From Basidiobolus ranarum (taxonomy: Eukaryota; Basidiobolomycota; Basidiobolomycetes; Basidiobolales), in the NCBI GenBank assembly GCA_040143965.1, contig JASJQH010000124.1, positions 1 to 27,256 on the forward strand: DNA of 27,256 nt. The letters run 5' to 3'. Below the pieces are notes generated by a model. That model worked only from the letters and a program-made list of their open reading frames with translations. It made no database searches and had not been told where the DNA came from. A program made the position numbers and the translations under genes. Below are positions 11,644-23,134 of the stretch, piece after piece (positions within the stretch are counted from its first letter, which is position 1; the number at the start of each line of letters is the position of its first letter).

Positions 11644-12350
11644 GGGATATAGGCTACAAAGGGTGGAATGGAAATACTTAGAATCTTTGAGGAAAAAGAG
11701 TACGAATCTTACAAAAGAAAAGAACTATATCGAAAAAATCTAACAGTAAAGATAAAGTCAACTATAATGCATGTCTAGAATGAGTTTGATACGAAAAAAA
11801 GAGACAACAAAGATGACAACTTCAGCACCAGAATTTATATTTATTTACTTAGCGGCAACGTAGTACGGATTGGCATCAAATATTATTGCAATTTACAGAC
11901 CATTCATACACAATCAATCATAAGTAATTGTGTGAAACTACTATCTATGTATATATATATATACCTATATATACAGAGCACCAGCATTGGTCTATGCAAA
12001 CAAGACCACAATAGACAGGCTAGTTTTTGTCAGACGGGTCTATATGAGATTCAGCGATAGAGAAAGCTAAACATGATCACCTAGATTGCTGATTACCAAG
12101 AATTTTCGTTGTTGAAGGAACAAGGGGTGTTTAAAGTAACAACCAATTACAATATATACGTCTGACAGGAAATTGTGTTTACTTTTGTATCGTGCTTCCA
12201 TAAAACTGTAACTTCGGCGTCAGTTATTAATATATGGTTTCACTCTCCAATTATATTAGGGCATCGAGATAAATATAGTAGCAAATGAAGCCCGATCAAG
12301 TACACAAATATGGCCGCAAATAATGCTTATTTCAGATAGGGAACCAACAT
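11644..12350. other. Flc upstream region with TA microsatellite
   Basis: This is the 5' side of the Flc-like gene. The first 80 bp are purine-rich on +, so the transcribed strand carries a pyrimidine-rich leader. A run of alternating TA lies near 11946-11974. I see no coding frame or RNA gene. Confidence 0.5.
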
Positions 12351-12354
12351 CCTG

Positions 12355-13068
12355 CACTGATGCACAAGGAGTATGTTCTTTGGAATATGAACGGGTTAGC
12401 ATCTACTGGCACAAAAAATTAGAAAAGTGCCAAGCTGTCTCAGCCCTCTGCTTCATATTTATGTTTCCTTCAACTCGCTACATACAGTGAGCATGTTACT
12501 GCTTTGCGGGGGCACTTTAACTGCATCAAGACCTCAAGTAGGCTAATCCAGAAAAGGAAATCAGGAAGTGCATATGATTATTGGAAAGTGGCGCTGTTGA
12601 TGGATGATATGTATAACGTTGGTTCCAAACCAGCTGTGGAGAGAGTGTAATGCTGTCATACTCCCCCAGAGAATTTGCATGACATCGACAAACATGACGA
12701 TATGTACTGCTCTATTATCAGTCTACCATAAGCAAGAACACTAATTGGAGAGGAAAATGTTACGGTCCTGCCTAGGAGATGTAGCAGAGATAGAGGAGCC
12801 ACATGGTGTAGAATCCATCCACTAGATACACACCACCTTGCTAGAAATTAAGGAAAGCATTCAGCTTTAACATAGCCTGCAAACATATTGAAGGTAATGG
12901 CATTGGCAGGTGGAATTGTGTCAAAGAATTCAATCCACTTGCAAAAGCCACGAGATCTCTCGAAACAGCCATAGAGGATCGGCTATCGAGTACCTTGAAA
13001 TCTGAATGCTATCTAAGACGAGTGGGCCGATCTTTATTCCTCATGAAGAATCCGAGCAGGATGGCATT
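12355..13068 (+). pseudogene. Possible decayed coding remnant, family unknown
   Basis: Three adjoining + strand stretches look protein-like. Near 12355-12490 one reads QGVCSLEYERVSIYWHKKLE. Near 12525-12850 another includes SAYDYWKVALLMDDMYNVGS. Near 12850-13068 a stretch of about 70 codons without a stop includes KHIEGNGIGRWNCVKEFNPL. The frame changes and is interrupted several times, so no intact protein can be made. I do not recognise the family, and the origin (host gene, transposon or virus) is undetermined. Open runs of this length can also occur by chance. Confidence 0.3.
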
Positions 13069-13207
13069 TTGATTGCTCAGCGTATTATATATAATATTTA
13101 ATTAGGAACACGTGAGCTGAACTAAGGCTAGTGACATCACCGTATCCATAATTATCAGGATTTGAATTTAGATTTTTTGACATTGGCGTATTTTTTGCAT
13201 TCATTAA

Positions 13208-13564
13208 TCACCAATTTCGAAAACTGTACTGTGATAACTGCAACCAATTGAAAGTGCGAAGAATAGATCTGCACTTACAGGCGCGCTCTATCATGTGGTA
13301 ATGAATATCTGCTTGATGGTGGCTTATAAAGTAGAAACTTTCTGTGATCATCTTGCTCATTGAGCCATTTAGGCTTGACCTGTGATACAGATATTCGGTA
13401 TCAACTTCACTCCATCGATACCAATTCGAAATTGTCTGTACTCCCTTCAACCACAAGGCGTCCTCTTCATAAGCTTTGTGCTGGAATGAAGCCTGACTTA
13501 AGTGTTGCTTAGGGTTATCTTGATACAAATGGTGTTCCGGGCTAGCCTTCATTACTTCTTTCAA
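13208..13564 (-). other. 118-codon open frame of uncertain status
   Basis: An open minus-strand frame with ATG at 13564 and a stop at 13208 would give 118 residues. It is rich in Tyr, His, Ser and Trp (for example ALWLKGVQTISNWYRWSEVD). No known domain, signal peptide or membrane segment is visible, and no splice-site framing was found. It lies just beyond a decayed + strand remnant, so it may be a second dead piece or a chance frame. I would not call it a gene without transcript support. Confidence 0.2.
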
Positions 13565-15151
13565 TTTAAAGGTCTATAATTGCAATCGGCACTCATATAT
13601 GCCACGACATGTTGGACAAACTTTGATCCACCTGCGGGGCGCCACTGAAGATGAGTCTCCGAAATCATGCACCATTAAAACTGGTTTTATGTCTCTAGAC
13701 CAAACACCGGCACTCAGCTTTTTCGACTAAGAACTTATACTAGACTTGGGTATAGTAGTTGATGTTGTATATTAATTTGGATCTGATCACATTGATCTTC
13801 TAGTTGGAAGAGCACCAGTGATTGAATATCAACATCTTGCTCTATACTTGTTTGAACAGTGGAGCCTATATATATACCGAAACTAGGATACCAAATAGCA
13901 TTTGACCTTACGCCTCATCACATATGCAATCATTACAGCTTCTCAACGCAGACAGGTAATATCTGAAGAAGCGAAATAGCAATGTATTGAAAGGCAGTCT
14001 CTACTGTAATCACGAAATGGGTATCTACGAAGTTAACCTTACAATGGCTGAGAGTACTTAGTGACCAGTCAAGCATTAGTATTGCTTCTTACGTCTATTC
14101 TGGCCTCGTTGTTCTAGAAACTCGGTGGGTGACCTTAGGATCAAAGACCAACTCAGCCGGTTGAATATATAGCAGCAAAAGCTGGCGTGCAAAATAGAGC
14201 AAGCCTACCAACTTCTTATAATCAACTCACACCAAACCGATCACGCATTAAAAAAAGGGGCGGTGTCTACATCTCCCGTAGAAAGAAGCTCTATTCCCAT
14301 ATCGAATGTATTTTCTCAATTAATGTAAATTAATGTAGTTCACACTCTTGTGTTGCTGATGTGAACTGCAAAATCGACACATGAGGCCTCCATATTAAGC
14401 AATCGACAAGAAGTAATGACTCTTCCTCAGACTAGATGTGACACTGCGAAACAACTGTTGTATTAGGATGAGAATAATTTTGAAATACATCCCACCGAGA
14501 GATTCTGAGGACACACCTGAAATTTGCATTTTTGATCACCAAATGCACTCCTGATTCTGGGACCAATAGATCATCCACGGATGTAGGATCGTGTGTGGAC
14601 CCGGTACTAAGCGCATTAAACTAAGCGCAATAAACATGCCATGTTCTTTACTGGTGATTACCTACATCTGGCTAATTTAAAGTTTCTAATAGGATTTTGA
14701 AGACGTGACTCGGGAAGCATCCGCTGCATTCTCTTTCACAATCTTTACCCGTATTGGCCAGTGCTGATTCATGTTAAATCTTGATTCACATTGGCTAGAG
14801 CTATCCTATTCTGTACCCTAGATTGGTTATTATGCCACAAACTATATGATTCCAAAAATATGAGTAATAAATATGCATACAATCAGACGTTTTAAAATAT
14901 CCCTCGAACGGAAACTATGGGTGGCAGAAGAAACATCCACTGAGAGTTTAGATGTAAATAGCTCAACCACTATTTAAGTTGTTGCTTGATAATCAGACGT
15001 TCTTCAAATCTTAAACTTTGTTTTTTCTTTTTAAGCGTATCTACCATTTCTTATTTCCTTGATTACTATTGAATTTTGGAACTATACGTATATACAGCCT
15101 CACGGAAGCATTATCTCGATTCCTTTGTCGAAGTATCTTTAAATTTCCACT
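13565..15151. other. Intergenic tract and LDB17 promoter
   Basis: No intact gene is visible in these 1.6 kb. The last 140 bp before the LDB17 start are T/C-rich (near 15015-15062), matching the pyrimidine-rich leaders of other genes in the window. The 74-codon frame starting at 15069 overlaps the real first exon in a different frame. Confidence 0.5.
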
Positions 15152-16460
15152 ATGCTGTATTCGGATGAACAAGAAGAATCATTCGCATTCTTTGATGGTA
15201 CGTTTTTCAGAAATTTCCACGGCAAAGACAAAAAGTCTTAGTATTTATGGCTATACTTTTGTTGGTTTTATGCAGAGCTGGACTCTATCTTAAATCAAGA
15301 CCTTCCATCCTCTGATATCAACAACGCGTTAGACGCCTACTTTAGTACTCTTGAACGAAACCTCGGTAAACACCTAATTGTATTTTCAAACTCTAAGCAT
15401 TTACTTATCTTCCTCTAAGACTCCGTCAATCGCACTGACGCACTAGCAACAATATGCTGTGCTCTAGTTGAATCCGCGTTGTTTGAAAGAAATAAAAAGA
15501 TTGCCGTAGAATATATAATCGATGAAGCATTTACGGTAATATGTTCAAGTAAACTACTGAAAGATTGAAGCCATACTAAAGAGCCAAACTTATAGTCCAC
15601 TCGTAATGTCAACATATTGTATACTGTTTTGTATTTTGCTGGGGAGATGTATTCTTTTTCACTAGATATGATGTTAGAACGTGGCATGATCTTTAAATTG
15701 ACTCAGGATCTTCTCATTAAAGGTAATTCTCATTCTATATCTTCTGCCTTCAGCTGGAGCATTGACACAATTTTTGAGTACAGTACCTGGAGATGGAAAC
15801 TTATTTTCTATTATGCTTTTACTCTGTGAATTATGCCAGTTTCATAGGTTACCTAACTCTGACTTGAAATTGCTGAACGAGACACTAATTCATAAATTGC
15901 TTGATATCGTGGAAGAAACCCAGTGTGGAGACGAATCTGTGAATTACACTGGTATTCAGTTGATTCTAACCATCAACTCGCAATTTACGGATCTACATCA
16001 AGAAAACGGAAACACAGTTATTAAAGTATTAAGCAATCGGTTTGAAACAAGTAAATCTTTTGGAGAAAATCTACTATTTATGATGAACCGTGGTGCTAAA
16101 CCAGACATTCAGTTATTGATTCTCAAACTGTTGTACGCTTTGTTTACCAACAATACGACGTATGACTATTTCTACACCAATGATCTTAGGGTCCTAGTAG
16201 ATGTAATTATACGAGAGCTGTATAACCTGTCGGACGAAGATGGAGAGTTGCGTAGAGCTTACCTTGAAGTTCTACCACCACTAGTATGTAATACTCAGTA
16301 TCCAGAGATTCTTCATAAGGCTCAACAGATCGTGTGTCTGTTGGAAGAATTAACTACCGAACAGGCACACAGAAACACTACTAGAGAAGTCCAGTTGATA
16401 GTGGCGAAAGTTCGTTCCGAATGCGCTCCTGTGTTAATTGCTGGTTTCAAAACTGACTAG
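15152..16460 (+). CDS. LDB17: SPIN90/Ldb17/Dip1-type Arp2/3 complex activator
   Basis: Five exons (15152-15197, 15276-15365, 15420-15535, 15596-15722, 15754-16460) encode 361 residues in consistent phase. The N-terminus reads FAFFDELDSIL, then TDALATICCALVESALFERN. Next come RNVNILYTVLYFAGEM and the armadillo-like core with LSTVPGDGNLFSIMLLLCEL near residues 131-150. The C-terminal SPIN90 leucine-rich domain (formerly DUF2013) is marked by YFYTNDLRVLVDVIIREL at 265-282 and NTQY at 306-309. Yeast Ldb17 and fission-yeast Dip1 carry this domain. Dip1 activates Arp2/3 to make the first linear actin seed at endocytic patches. The length is close to Dip1 and shorter than Ldb17, so the extended Ldb17 tail seems absent. 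Start ATG 15152 is supported by a good first exon and by the DELD motif formed across intron 1. Intron 4 is only 31 nt, which is odd (see findings). Confidence 0.93.
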
Positions 16461-16695
16461 TTGCTCTATATATGACTTAGCTTTATTCCGAATCAATCTC
16501 TACCGACCTTTATCACTTATGCTACATATTTTCTTTGAGGCTTTTATCTATTATTGCCATTAATAACTCATAGCTAAGTCAAGTCTACCTTTGAGCATAC
16601 CAGACATACAGTCTATATAAATAGTACGCTATAATTTAGCAGCTCACGTGTCCAGTACCTTTCCTGGCTGTACCAAATAATATCGGAAGAATATA

Positions 16696-19067
16696 GATGG
16701 AGTTGCTCTGTATGATCCCAACATCTCTATTAAGGATTTGGCAATCATGAAGGAAATATCCAATCTAATCCATCAAACCCGCCTATTTAGAAGGCAATGG
16801 CTTCTTTATACGGTGGCGGGATCCTAATTCTCTGCATTTGGCACGGCGAGCATCATCTGAGTATGTATGACTAGGATGACTTACTCGAGCTCCGTTGACT
16901 TTTGCGTTGAAGAAACGAATTCCTGTCAAATATTAGCAGCAATTGATGAGACGTTTAACTCGCACCATACCACAGTTTTACCCCTCAATGACATCATTGT
17001 GGAGTGGAGCTACCTTCAATGAGTACAAATCAATAAATGTGCATATACGTTCAAGCCTTTGCTTAGAATTCGCCTATCGGATGAACCCTTATTGAGAGAC
17101 TTTATCCGAGAATTCTTATTTATGCCAAAAGGGAATTCATTTAAAATCATCTGCACTGAAAGGGAAATCTTAGAGAATGCAACATCTATGTAGTATGTAT
17201 GATGACATAGAAGACTTTGTGAAACGTTGCAAGTTTGCGTTCAAAGAGGTAACTTTCAAGTAAGTAGAGCTTGATTCTTTGCATTTTGGCGATTTCTCCG
17301 CCCATGCCACAACTTTTTATTGACGAGAGTCGGTTCTCTCCATTGTATTCCAATTCGTGTAACAGATTTCTAAATGTTCCACAACATAGTGACTGAGAGT
17401 TTGGTGCTTATTGGTAAGAAGTTCAACTATGATGGTATCAACATGACAGAAATAACCCGATCAATGACATCAACCCACACATTATGCATCGATGTTAAAG
17501 CTACCTTATGAACTATTCACTACATGTTCTCTCTTTAGATCTTCTACACTTGTCTCCATGAATCTAAAGGTTTAATTTGTCACAGATTTTTCTTTTGCCT
17601 CAAACCTCATTCTAGACCCTTGTTTAGCATTGGTTTCATCAACCACGAAAATCTCACTCCAACTAGATTTTTTAATCCCCCAGTTGATTTTCGAGAACTA
17701 ACTTAGATCCAATAAACAATAATCAGATCCAAGGGATAAAGTGAACGCCAAACCTTACCGTACTAACCTTTAGGAAAGGCCCCGTAGCGAATCGTAAGCT
17801 GAGATCATGTAGTCCATTTTTCTCACTAAGATCTTGTCAGTAGAGGTAGAGTTGCTGCAATTAACGCTAGAGTGGATGGCGATATTTCAGGAACAGTATC
17901 CTGGATACTTGCCCAAGACAAACCTTACTCAACACCAACACAGCTTTATAACAGCGTATTTATCTGGACTAACTACAGAGGTTCATCTTACTCATCTTAG
18001 GCAAGTATTACATATCAAACTACTCATTGTTCTTGCAGGGTTTATTATGTAATCAGACAGCAGGAGAGTGTGAAGATTATTAAATGCTGCTGCATATCTA
18101 TGCAAACAAAACTCCGCAAGAAACTGACCAACCCAGAATAATTCTCTCCGTTAAAGTGATGAATTCCTATGATGAACGCTTAAATTAAGGTTAGCTCACT
18201 CTAGAACACTACTCTATAAAGGGAATACTCGTTACTGAAAACTCCACTAAGTCACCATTACCTAAGGATTACATGACAATGATGATTTGCTCTGCTCTGG
18301 TGTGGTATGTACGATGTAGAGCCTCCATAAAGCCCTAAAATCAAAGAATGCATCGCCTACCAGTTTCTATTGCCAAAGTGTCTATGTGTAACTCCAAGTA
18401 ACAGCGGTGACAGCATAATTACCTTGAATAGCCTTTGTACGTAGCAAATTCTAGGAGAGGGCGAGTGATTGGCCCACATAGCATACTAAAATGACCATAT
18501 CCATATCGCTGCTTTGTGCCAAACGCGATGGTTTCCAGACAATCACCAAGTCTTGGCTGTGTTTAGATGCAGCCCATTCGTCAAAATAAATGAAATTGGT
18601 GCAAATTACTACAGATTATCAGTTGATTAGTGTCTTGTTGCGTATATGCTCATGTCGAGGTGGTTTCTATGGTGCAATTGTGAATTCTACGAAATCAGAA
18701 ACTCTATTTGCATTTGGAAAGAGTGGACAATTTTCATTCAAACCCAGATGAAAAGTTACGTCATTCAGTATGGACAATTGCCTTTTTTGAGAGACTAGGG
18801 GAGCTGAAGTGTCAGGAGTGAGTGCCGGTGTCTCTCAACAAAATAGGGCGATTGTTCTGGGTGCAAAAGGTCAAACGGATAGCTCAGTTTCCTGCACATA
18901 ATATCGCCATCTCAGTTGCTGCGAATCCATCCCTGCCTCAATACTAAAACGCTACTGTACCGAAATATGGAGATTGGTTGGCGGTGACTCTGGGTGAAGA
19001 ATTAGGAATTGAGGAGGAGATATTGAAATCCGGTTTTACTTATTTGGTAGAAACCCCATTTCGATAA
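16696..19067 (+). pseudogene. Decayed multi-part coding remnant, family unknown
   Basis: Colinear + strand stretches with protein-like translations occur near 16696-16860 (DLAIMKEISNLIHQTRLFRR), 16960-17255 (LSDEPLLRDFIREFLFMPKG), 17395-17515 (LVLIGKKFNYDGINMTEITR), 17834-18140 and 18711-19067 (YGDWLAVTLGEELGIEEEIL). The fourth stretch contains what looks like a 45-nt GC-AG intron, with GCAAGT donor after 17999 and TTCTTGCAG acceptor, which favours a former host gene. The whole is broken many times, by shifts between frames and several internal interruptions, and cannot be functional. I do not recognise the family. One piece vaguely recalls RNA-virus polymerase sequence, but that is not enough for a call. 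Confidence 0.45.
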
Positions 19068-19539
19068 CGTACCATGACATGTCATGGCAGGGAATTCAGT
19101 ATCAATACATCACGTAACCTATTGTCACATCTCACTAACACATGTTTGGACAGTCTGGTGACGATCTGAAGTGACTTGTGCTAGAACGACATAATCGTTA
19201 CGCTCCAATGAAGCTTCTGGTTTGGCACCTCTATTACAAGTCTGTGTAGAAGCAGCGTTTGCTGAATTCGGTAGTGCATTTTAATTAGCATTGGTGCATG
19301 ATGTCAGTGTTGGTAAAGAGGATGTGTTCGCTTAGTTGGCTGAGATGAGATATTCCTCTGTCAACATGTGTCTGTTTGTCTAACTGGCCCAACAAAAAGG
19401 ATGATGAATGTAGAACCAATTGAGGCAAGTCAATCCCACAAGTTTCGATCACAATGTCTACTTCCGGGCATAAGTGTCGTCATATGTGCACAACCATTTT
19501 CTACATTTGACCAACACTTCTGTTTATCGTTAAATCTAT

Positions 19540-19867
19540 CAATTATCCCCTTCATACAAATTATCATTCCAAGTCAATTATATATTGAGTTTCATCTAAC
19601 CACATTCATTAAGTTTCTCTCAGCTCCCCCGCTAATCCAGACCAATAGTTGTTCTTCCCCTTCTCTTGACCAAATACAAATATCTGGATTTTCCTGTGAT
19701 TTCACTTGCTATTCTCTATTACTCTTTGTCTCCTTACCGCTCTGCCTTCGTATTATCACTTATTCATACAAATACAGTTTTCTTCCCCTTATTGATCATA
19801 CTTGTATCTTCTGCAGACCATTTTTGTACTCGATAGTCTCTATTAATCCTTATCACAACTAAAAACC
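19540..19867 (+). promoter_or_regulatory. Pyrimidine-rich leader of the Rck2-like kinase gene
   Basis: About 330 bp directly before the kinase ATG are strongly C+T-rich on the coding strand, a common feature of fungal promoters and 5' leaders near transcription starts. The skew removes stops and creates a chance 164-codon frame (19368-19862) with low-complexity Leu/Ser/Phe content. That frame is not a gene. Confidence 0.55.
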
Positions 19868-21791
19868 ATGATTAGACAAATCAAAAACTTCTTGAAAACC
19901 GCTACTTCCAGTAAGTCTTCATTACTCGACTCATTATCTTTGGAATTTTTATTGTTGACGCTAACTCACTCTTCTCTCTTTATAATTCTACGTATAAAGT
20001 ACCAAACAGCGATCCACCTTCACCTATTTCTTCCAGCAATCCTTCTGGCGCTGGAAAATCTACTAACTTCGCGGCACCACTTCAACAGGAAGAGCTTCTT
20101 GTGGACCAAAACGCTATTTTTAAGCACCCTAAATATGCAGCTGATCCCAACCTTCCAATTTATCCTAACTTGGACAGATACCAACTTCTCAATAAACTTG
20201 GAGAGTAAGTAGTATATTTGAAATCGGTATATATACCCTCGACGTCTAACCTTTATGATTTTTTAGTGGAGCATTTAGTAACGTCTACAAAGCCTACGAC
20301 AGGTATCGTAGAAAATTGGTAGCTATCAAAGTAGTGCGCAAATTTGAGTTGAACTCACTCCAGGTAAATATTGGTTAATTTAATGAACGTTATCTTGCTT
20401 GATGTTAACATCTTGTGATCCTATTTAAGCGTGGTAATATCCTTAAAGAAGTCACCATCATGCGTACTCTAAATCATCCCAATATCGCTAAACTTCTCGA
20501 CTTTAAGGAGTCAAAGGACTTCTACTACCTGGTGTTGGAGTTGCTTACTGGTGGAGAACTGTTTCATCGGATTGTGAAATTAACTTATTTTAGCGAAGAT
20601 TTGGCTCGTCATGTGATTACCCAGGTGGCTGAAGGAATTTACTATTTACACGAAGAAAAGGGGGTGGTGCATCGTGATATCAAACCGGAAAATTTGCTCT
20701 TTGAGCCGATCCCGATGAAGTCAAGTACTGAAAAACCAGCTTCAGTAGATCGTTTTGACGAAGAGAAAGTCGATGAAGGGGATTTCATTGAGGGTGTAGG
20801 CGGTGGTGGAATAGGTGTAGTTAAGATTGCTGACTTTGGCCTTTCTAAGGTGATCTGGAATAAAGACACAATGACTCCTTGTGGTACTGTTGGATACACC
20901 GCACCAGAGATTGTCAAGGACGAAGGTTACAGTAAAGCAGTAGATATGTGGGCACTTGGGTGTGTCCTATACACCATGTTATGTGGTTTCCCTCCATTCT
21001 ATGATGATGACATCAAAGTTCTGACTGAAAAAGTGGCTCGAGGATATTACTCCTTTTTATCTCCCTGGTGGGATGATATCTCCGATTCCGCTAAAGATTT
21101 AGTATCTCGTCTACTTGATGTTAACCCTGAAAGACGTTACACGATTAACCAGCTATTAGCACATCCCTGGATCAAAGTTAAGAAATCCGTCCAATTTGAA
21201 CCAACAGTTAACGATATCAGCTCAGATTCTTCACTTCGTCATTTGCCTACCTCCCCCACTGGGTACCATCCCGAAGCGTCCTCAATATATCGCGCTACAG
21301 AGGAACATGTTAGTACTCCCTACCATGATGCACCCAGAACCCACGTACGTAGGGAGCACCATCCCATCCCGGTCACTCCAAACGTTTCGATTAAGGAAGC
21401 ATTCGATGTTTCCTACGCAATGCATCGTATGGAAGATGAAGAAGCTGGTAAACGTCGTATGCGCGCAATGCAAGAACAGTACGACAAAGCACAAGGGGTT
21501 GTTCCATTTGCACCATATTACCATCAAAGAGCACTGATGGATATCGTAGATAATGGCGGTTACGAGGAAGATATGAAAACCATCAACTCAGCGTTGAATA
21601 CTCAAATGAAAGATCCTTACCAACCACGTACGCGTAATATCGGTAAATCGAATCAACCACCAGCCATGCACACAGGTCGCCAAGTAGAGCAAAAAAGAGA
21701 GGGTAGACGAGCTGGCTTCGAATTGAATATGAACAACGCTACTTTACTAAGTAGAAGAAAGCAAAAGCATCCGGAGCAAATAGTAAACTAG
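19868..21791 (+). CDS. RCK2: Rck2/Srk1-type MAPK-activated protein kinase (CaMK group)
   Basis: Four exons (19868-19910, 20000-20204, 20267-20363, 20430-21791) encode 568 residues. The kinase domain starts near Y75, with glycine loop GDGAFSNV at 82-89, ATP lysine K104 in VAIKV and the helix C glutamate E122. HRDIKPEN has catalytic D198, DFG is at 250-252 and CGTVGYTAPE covers the activation segment up to 275. An insert of about 38 residues between the catalytic loop and DFG ends GVGGGGIGVV. This insert is a hallmark of Rck1/Rck2 and fission-yeast Srk1. The post-kinase segment VSIKEAFDVSYAMHRMEDEE also matches that family. Rck2 is activated by the Hog1/Sty1 stress MAPK and acts on translation elongation factor 2; Srk1 restrains Cdc25. 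All catalytic residues are present, so it should be active. The first exon is short (43 nt), and its ATG follows a pyrimidine-rich leader with an AAAACC context. Confidence 0.95.
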
Positions 21792-22410
21792 AATAATGAA
21801 GTATATATGTATGTATCTATCTATATACAACAAAAAATAGGGAATAGTATTAACAATATCCAGTATTGCATTCTCTCATCTACCTTGCCACTTAATGCAT
21901 AGCTGTCATGGTTCTTATGTATCAATAGCTTACGAAACCACATTCTCTATTCTAACCACCATTTCCATCTTTGCTGTGCCTAACACATCCATTCAATCCC
22001 AAAGAATCTATATATATAACCCAGCGAAGTGATGTCATTCTAAGATATTGTGTTTGCTGAATACTTCCCGAGTTCCTCACCATATCAAATGAACAAGATT
22101 CACATTGCTAATTCTTCACCTTACCTCACACTACTCATTCACTTTTTTTCATTTCCTCTTCCCCTTAATTCATTCATCTCACCCCACCCCACCCCTATTT
22201 TTTCTTAAGATATTTCTCATTTGGGCAGTGAATCCCTACATTCTAATGATTTCTATTCAACAAATAACCAACCTTGACCCAGTCTAGTCCACTGCAATCT
22301 GTTGTGTATATAAAGAAATAATTGATACTCCAATCAATTTGAATCATTAAACGAACCATTATCTATCCTGATTATCAGTTGATCCAACCCGAAGCAATCC
22401 GGTGACAAAG
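21792..22410. other. Kinase 3' region, microsatellite and pyrimidine-rich tract
   Basis: Just after the kinase stop, 21800-21828 is a TATG/TATC-type microsatellite. From about 22105 to 22205 the + strand is strongly C+T-rich, including three CACCC-like units near 22180-22194. This is the same look as the leaders of intact genes here, and it lies before a probable dead gene starting at 22411. No intact coding frame is visible. Confidence 0.5.
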
Positions 22411-23130
22411 ATGAGCACTCAACACTCCATTAAACTACGTTACCCGATCAAGCGTAGCATGAAGTCACTCCAAAAGCCAGAAGTTTTCTCGTAGCCAGAA
22501 AGCGAGGAGATGAGTAGTAGAAATTGGAGAGTAAAGATGAAACCCAAGCCCGAAACTCATCTATTTATCATTATTCGATTCGGGTTGTTTGGGAATTGAA
22601 TGGAATTTTTGGATCAAGTAACATTTGGGCAGCGGATGCGATTCTTGGTTCCATTGGAATCGAGAAACGTTGAGCCATCTGTCTCACTGGGTTTGTAAAA
22701 TACTTCACTTCCAATCCAATGGAAATTGAAGATGGTTCTTCCAGTTCTTGGGATCTACATACATGCTATAATAGCCTGGGATCTTCGTTCTTCAGAAATT
22801 GGATGTTTGGAAGTGCTTGTTGGTCATGATACATTAGGTTGAGTAATGTTTATTGAGATAATGCTAGAAAAGGAATCAATCCTTTGTAGTTGCGGATCTC
22901 CGATAGAACTTAAACGTTGGTTAGCTAGTGGAAAGGGAAGAGTTGCTCAATGAATATCAACCCTTCTCCTCATACTATATTAATGATGGTCACAAACTAG
23001 CACAAATAGTGGAAAGACAAAATGTTGATGAGTAGACTCATCCGGGTGTTTCGGATCAGTTGAATTATTACTTATTAAAATCAATAAACGAATGGGATAT
23101 AACAAAATGGTTAAAATGACGTCCAAATGG
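22411..23130 (+). pseudogene. Probable dead gene with leader and start region still visible, family unknown
   Basis: An ATG at 22411 in a good context (ACAAAG ATG) begins a frame reading MSTQHSIKLRYPIKRSMKSL. It is interrupted early, though the same frame stays protein-like to about 22598. Further stretches on the + strand read FGQRMRFLVPLESRNVEPSV (near 22613-22675), IIAWDLRSSEIGCLEVLVGH (near 22770-22830) and LNYYLLKSINEWDITKWLK (near 23060-23117). The pieces fall in more than one frame with several interruptions. A pyrimidine-rich leader upstream supports a former gene. I do not recognise the product. It is convergent with the septin gene and ends within a few bases of it. Confidence 0.45.
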
Positions 23131-23134
23131 ATGA

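Noticed and set aside
18872-18890. TAGCTCAGT, like a tRNA A box
   Set aside because: No matching B box (GGTTCGANTC) or cloverleaf follows, and it lies inside a protein-like remnant.
16696-19067. Reading the remnant as a negative-strand RNA virus polymerase fossil
   Set aside because: Only one short stretch is vaguely reminiscent, no hallmark motif was found, and an apparent intron argues for a host gene.
19368-19862. 164-codon + frame upstream of the kinase
   Set aside because: It coincides with a pyrimidine-rich leader. The translation is low-complexity Leu/Ser/Phe/Ile with no domain, and it ends just before the true kinase start.
20642-21537. Antisense and alternative frames in the kinase (20642-20917 -, 21196-21537 +, 21282-21527 -)
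   Set aside because: They are shadows of the well-supported kinase coding exon.
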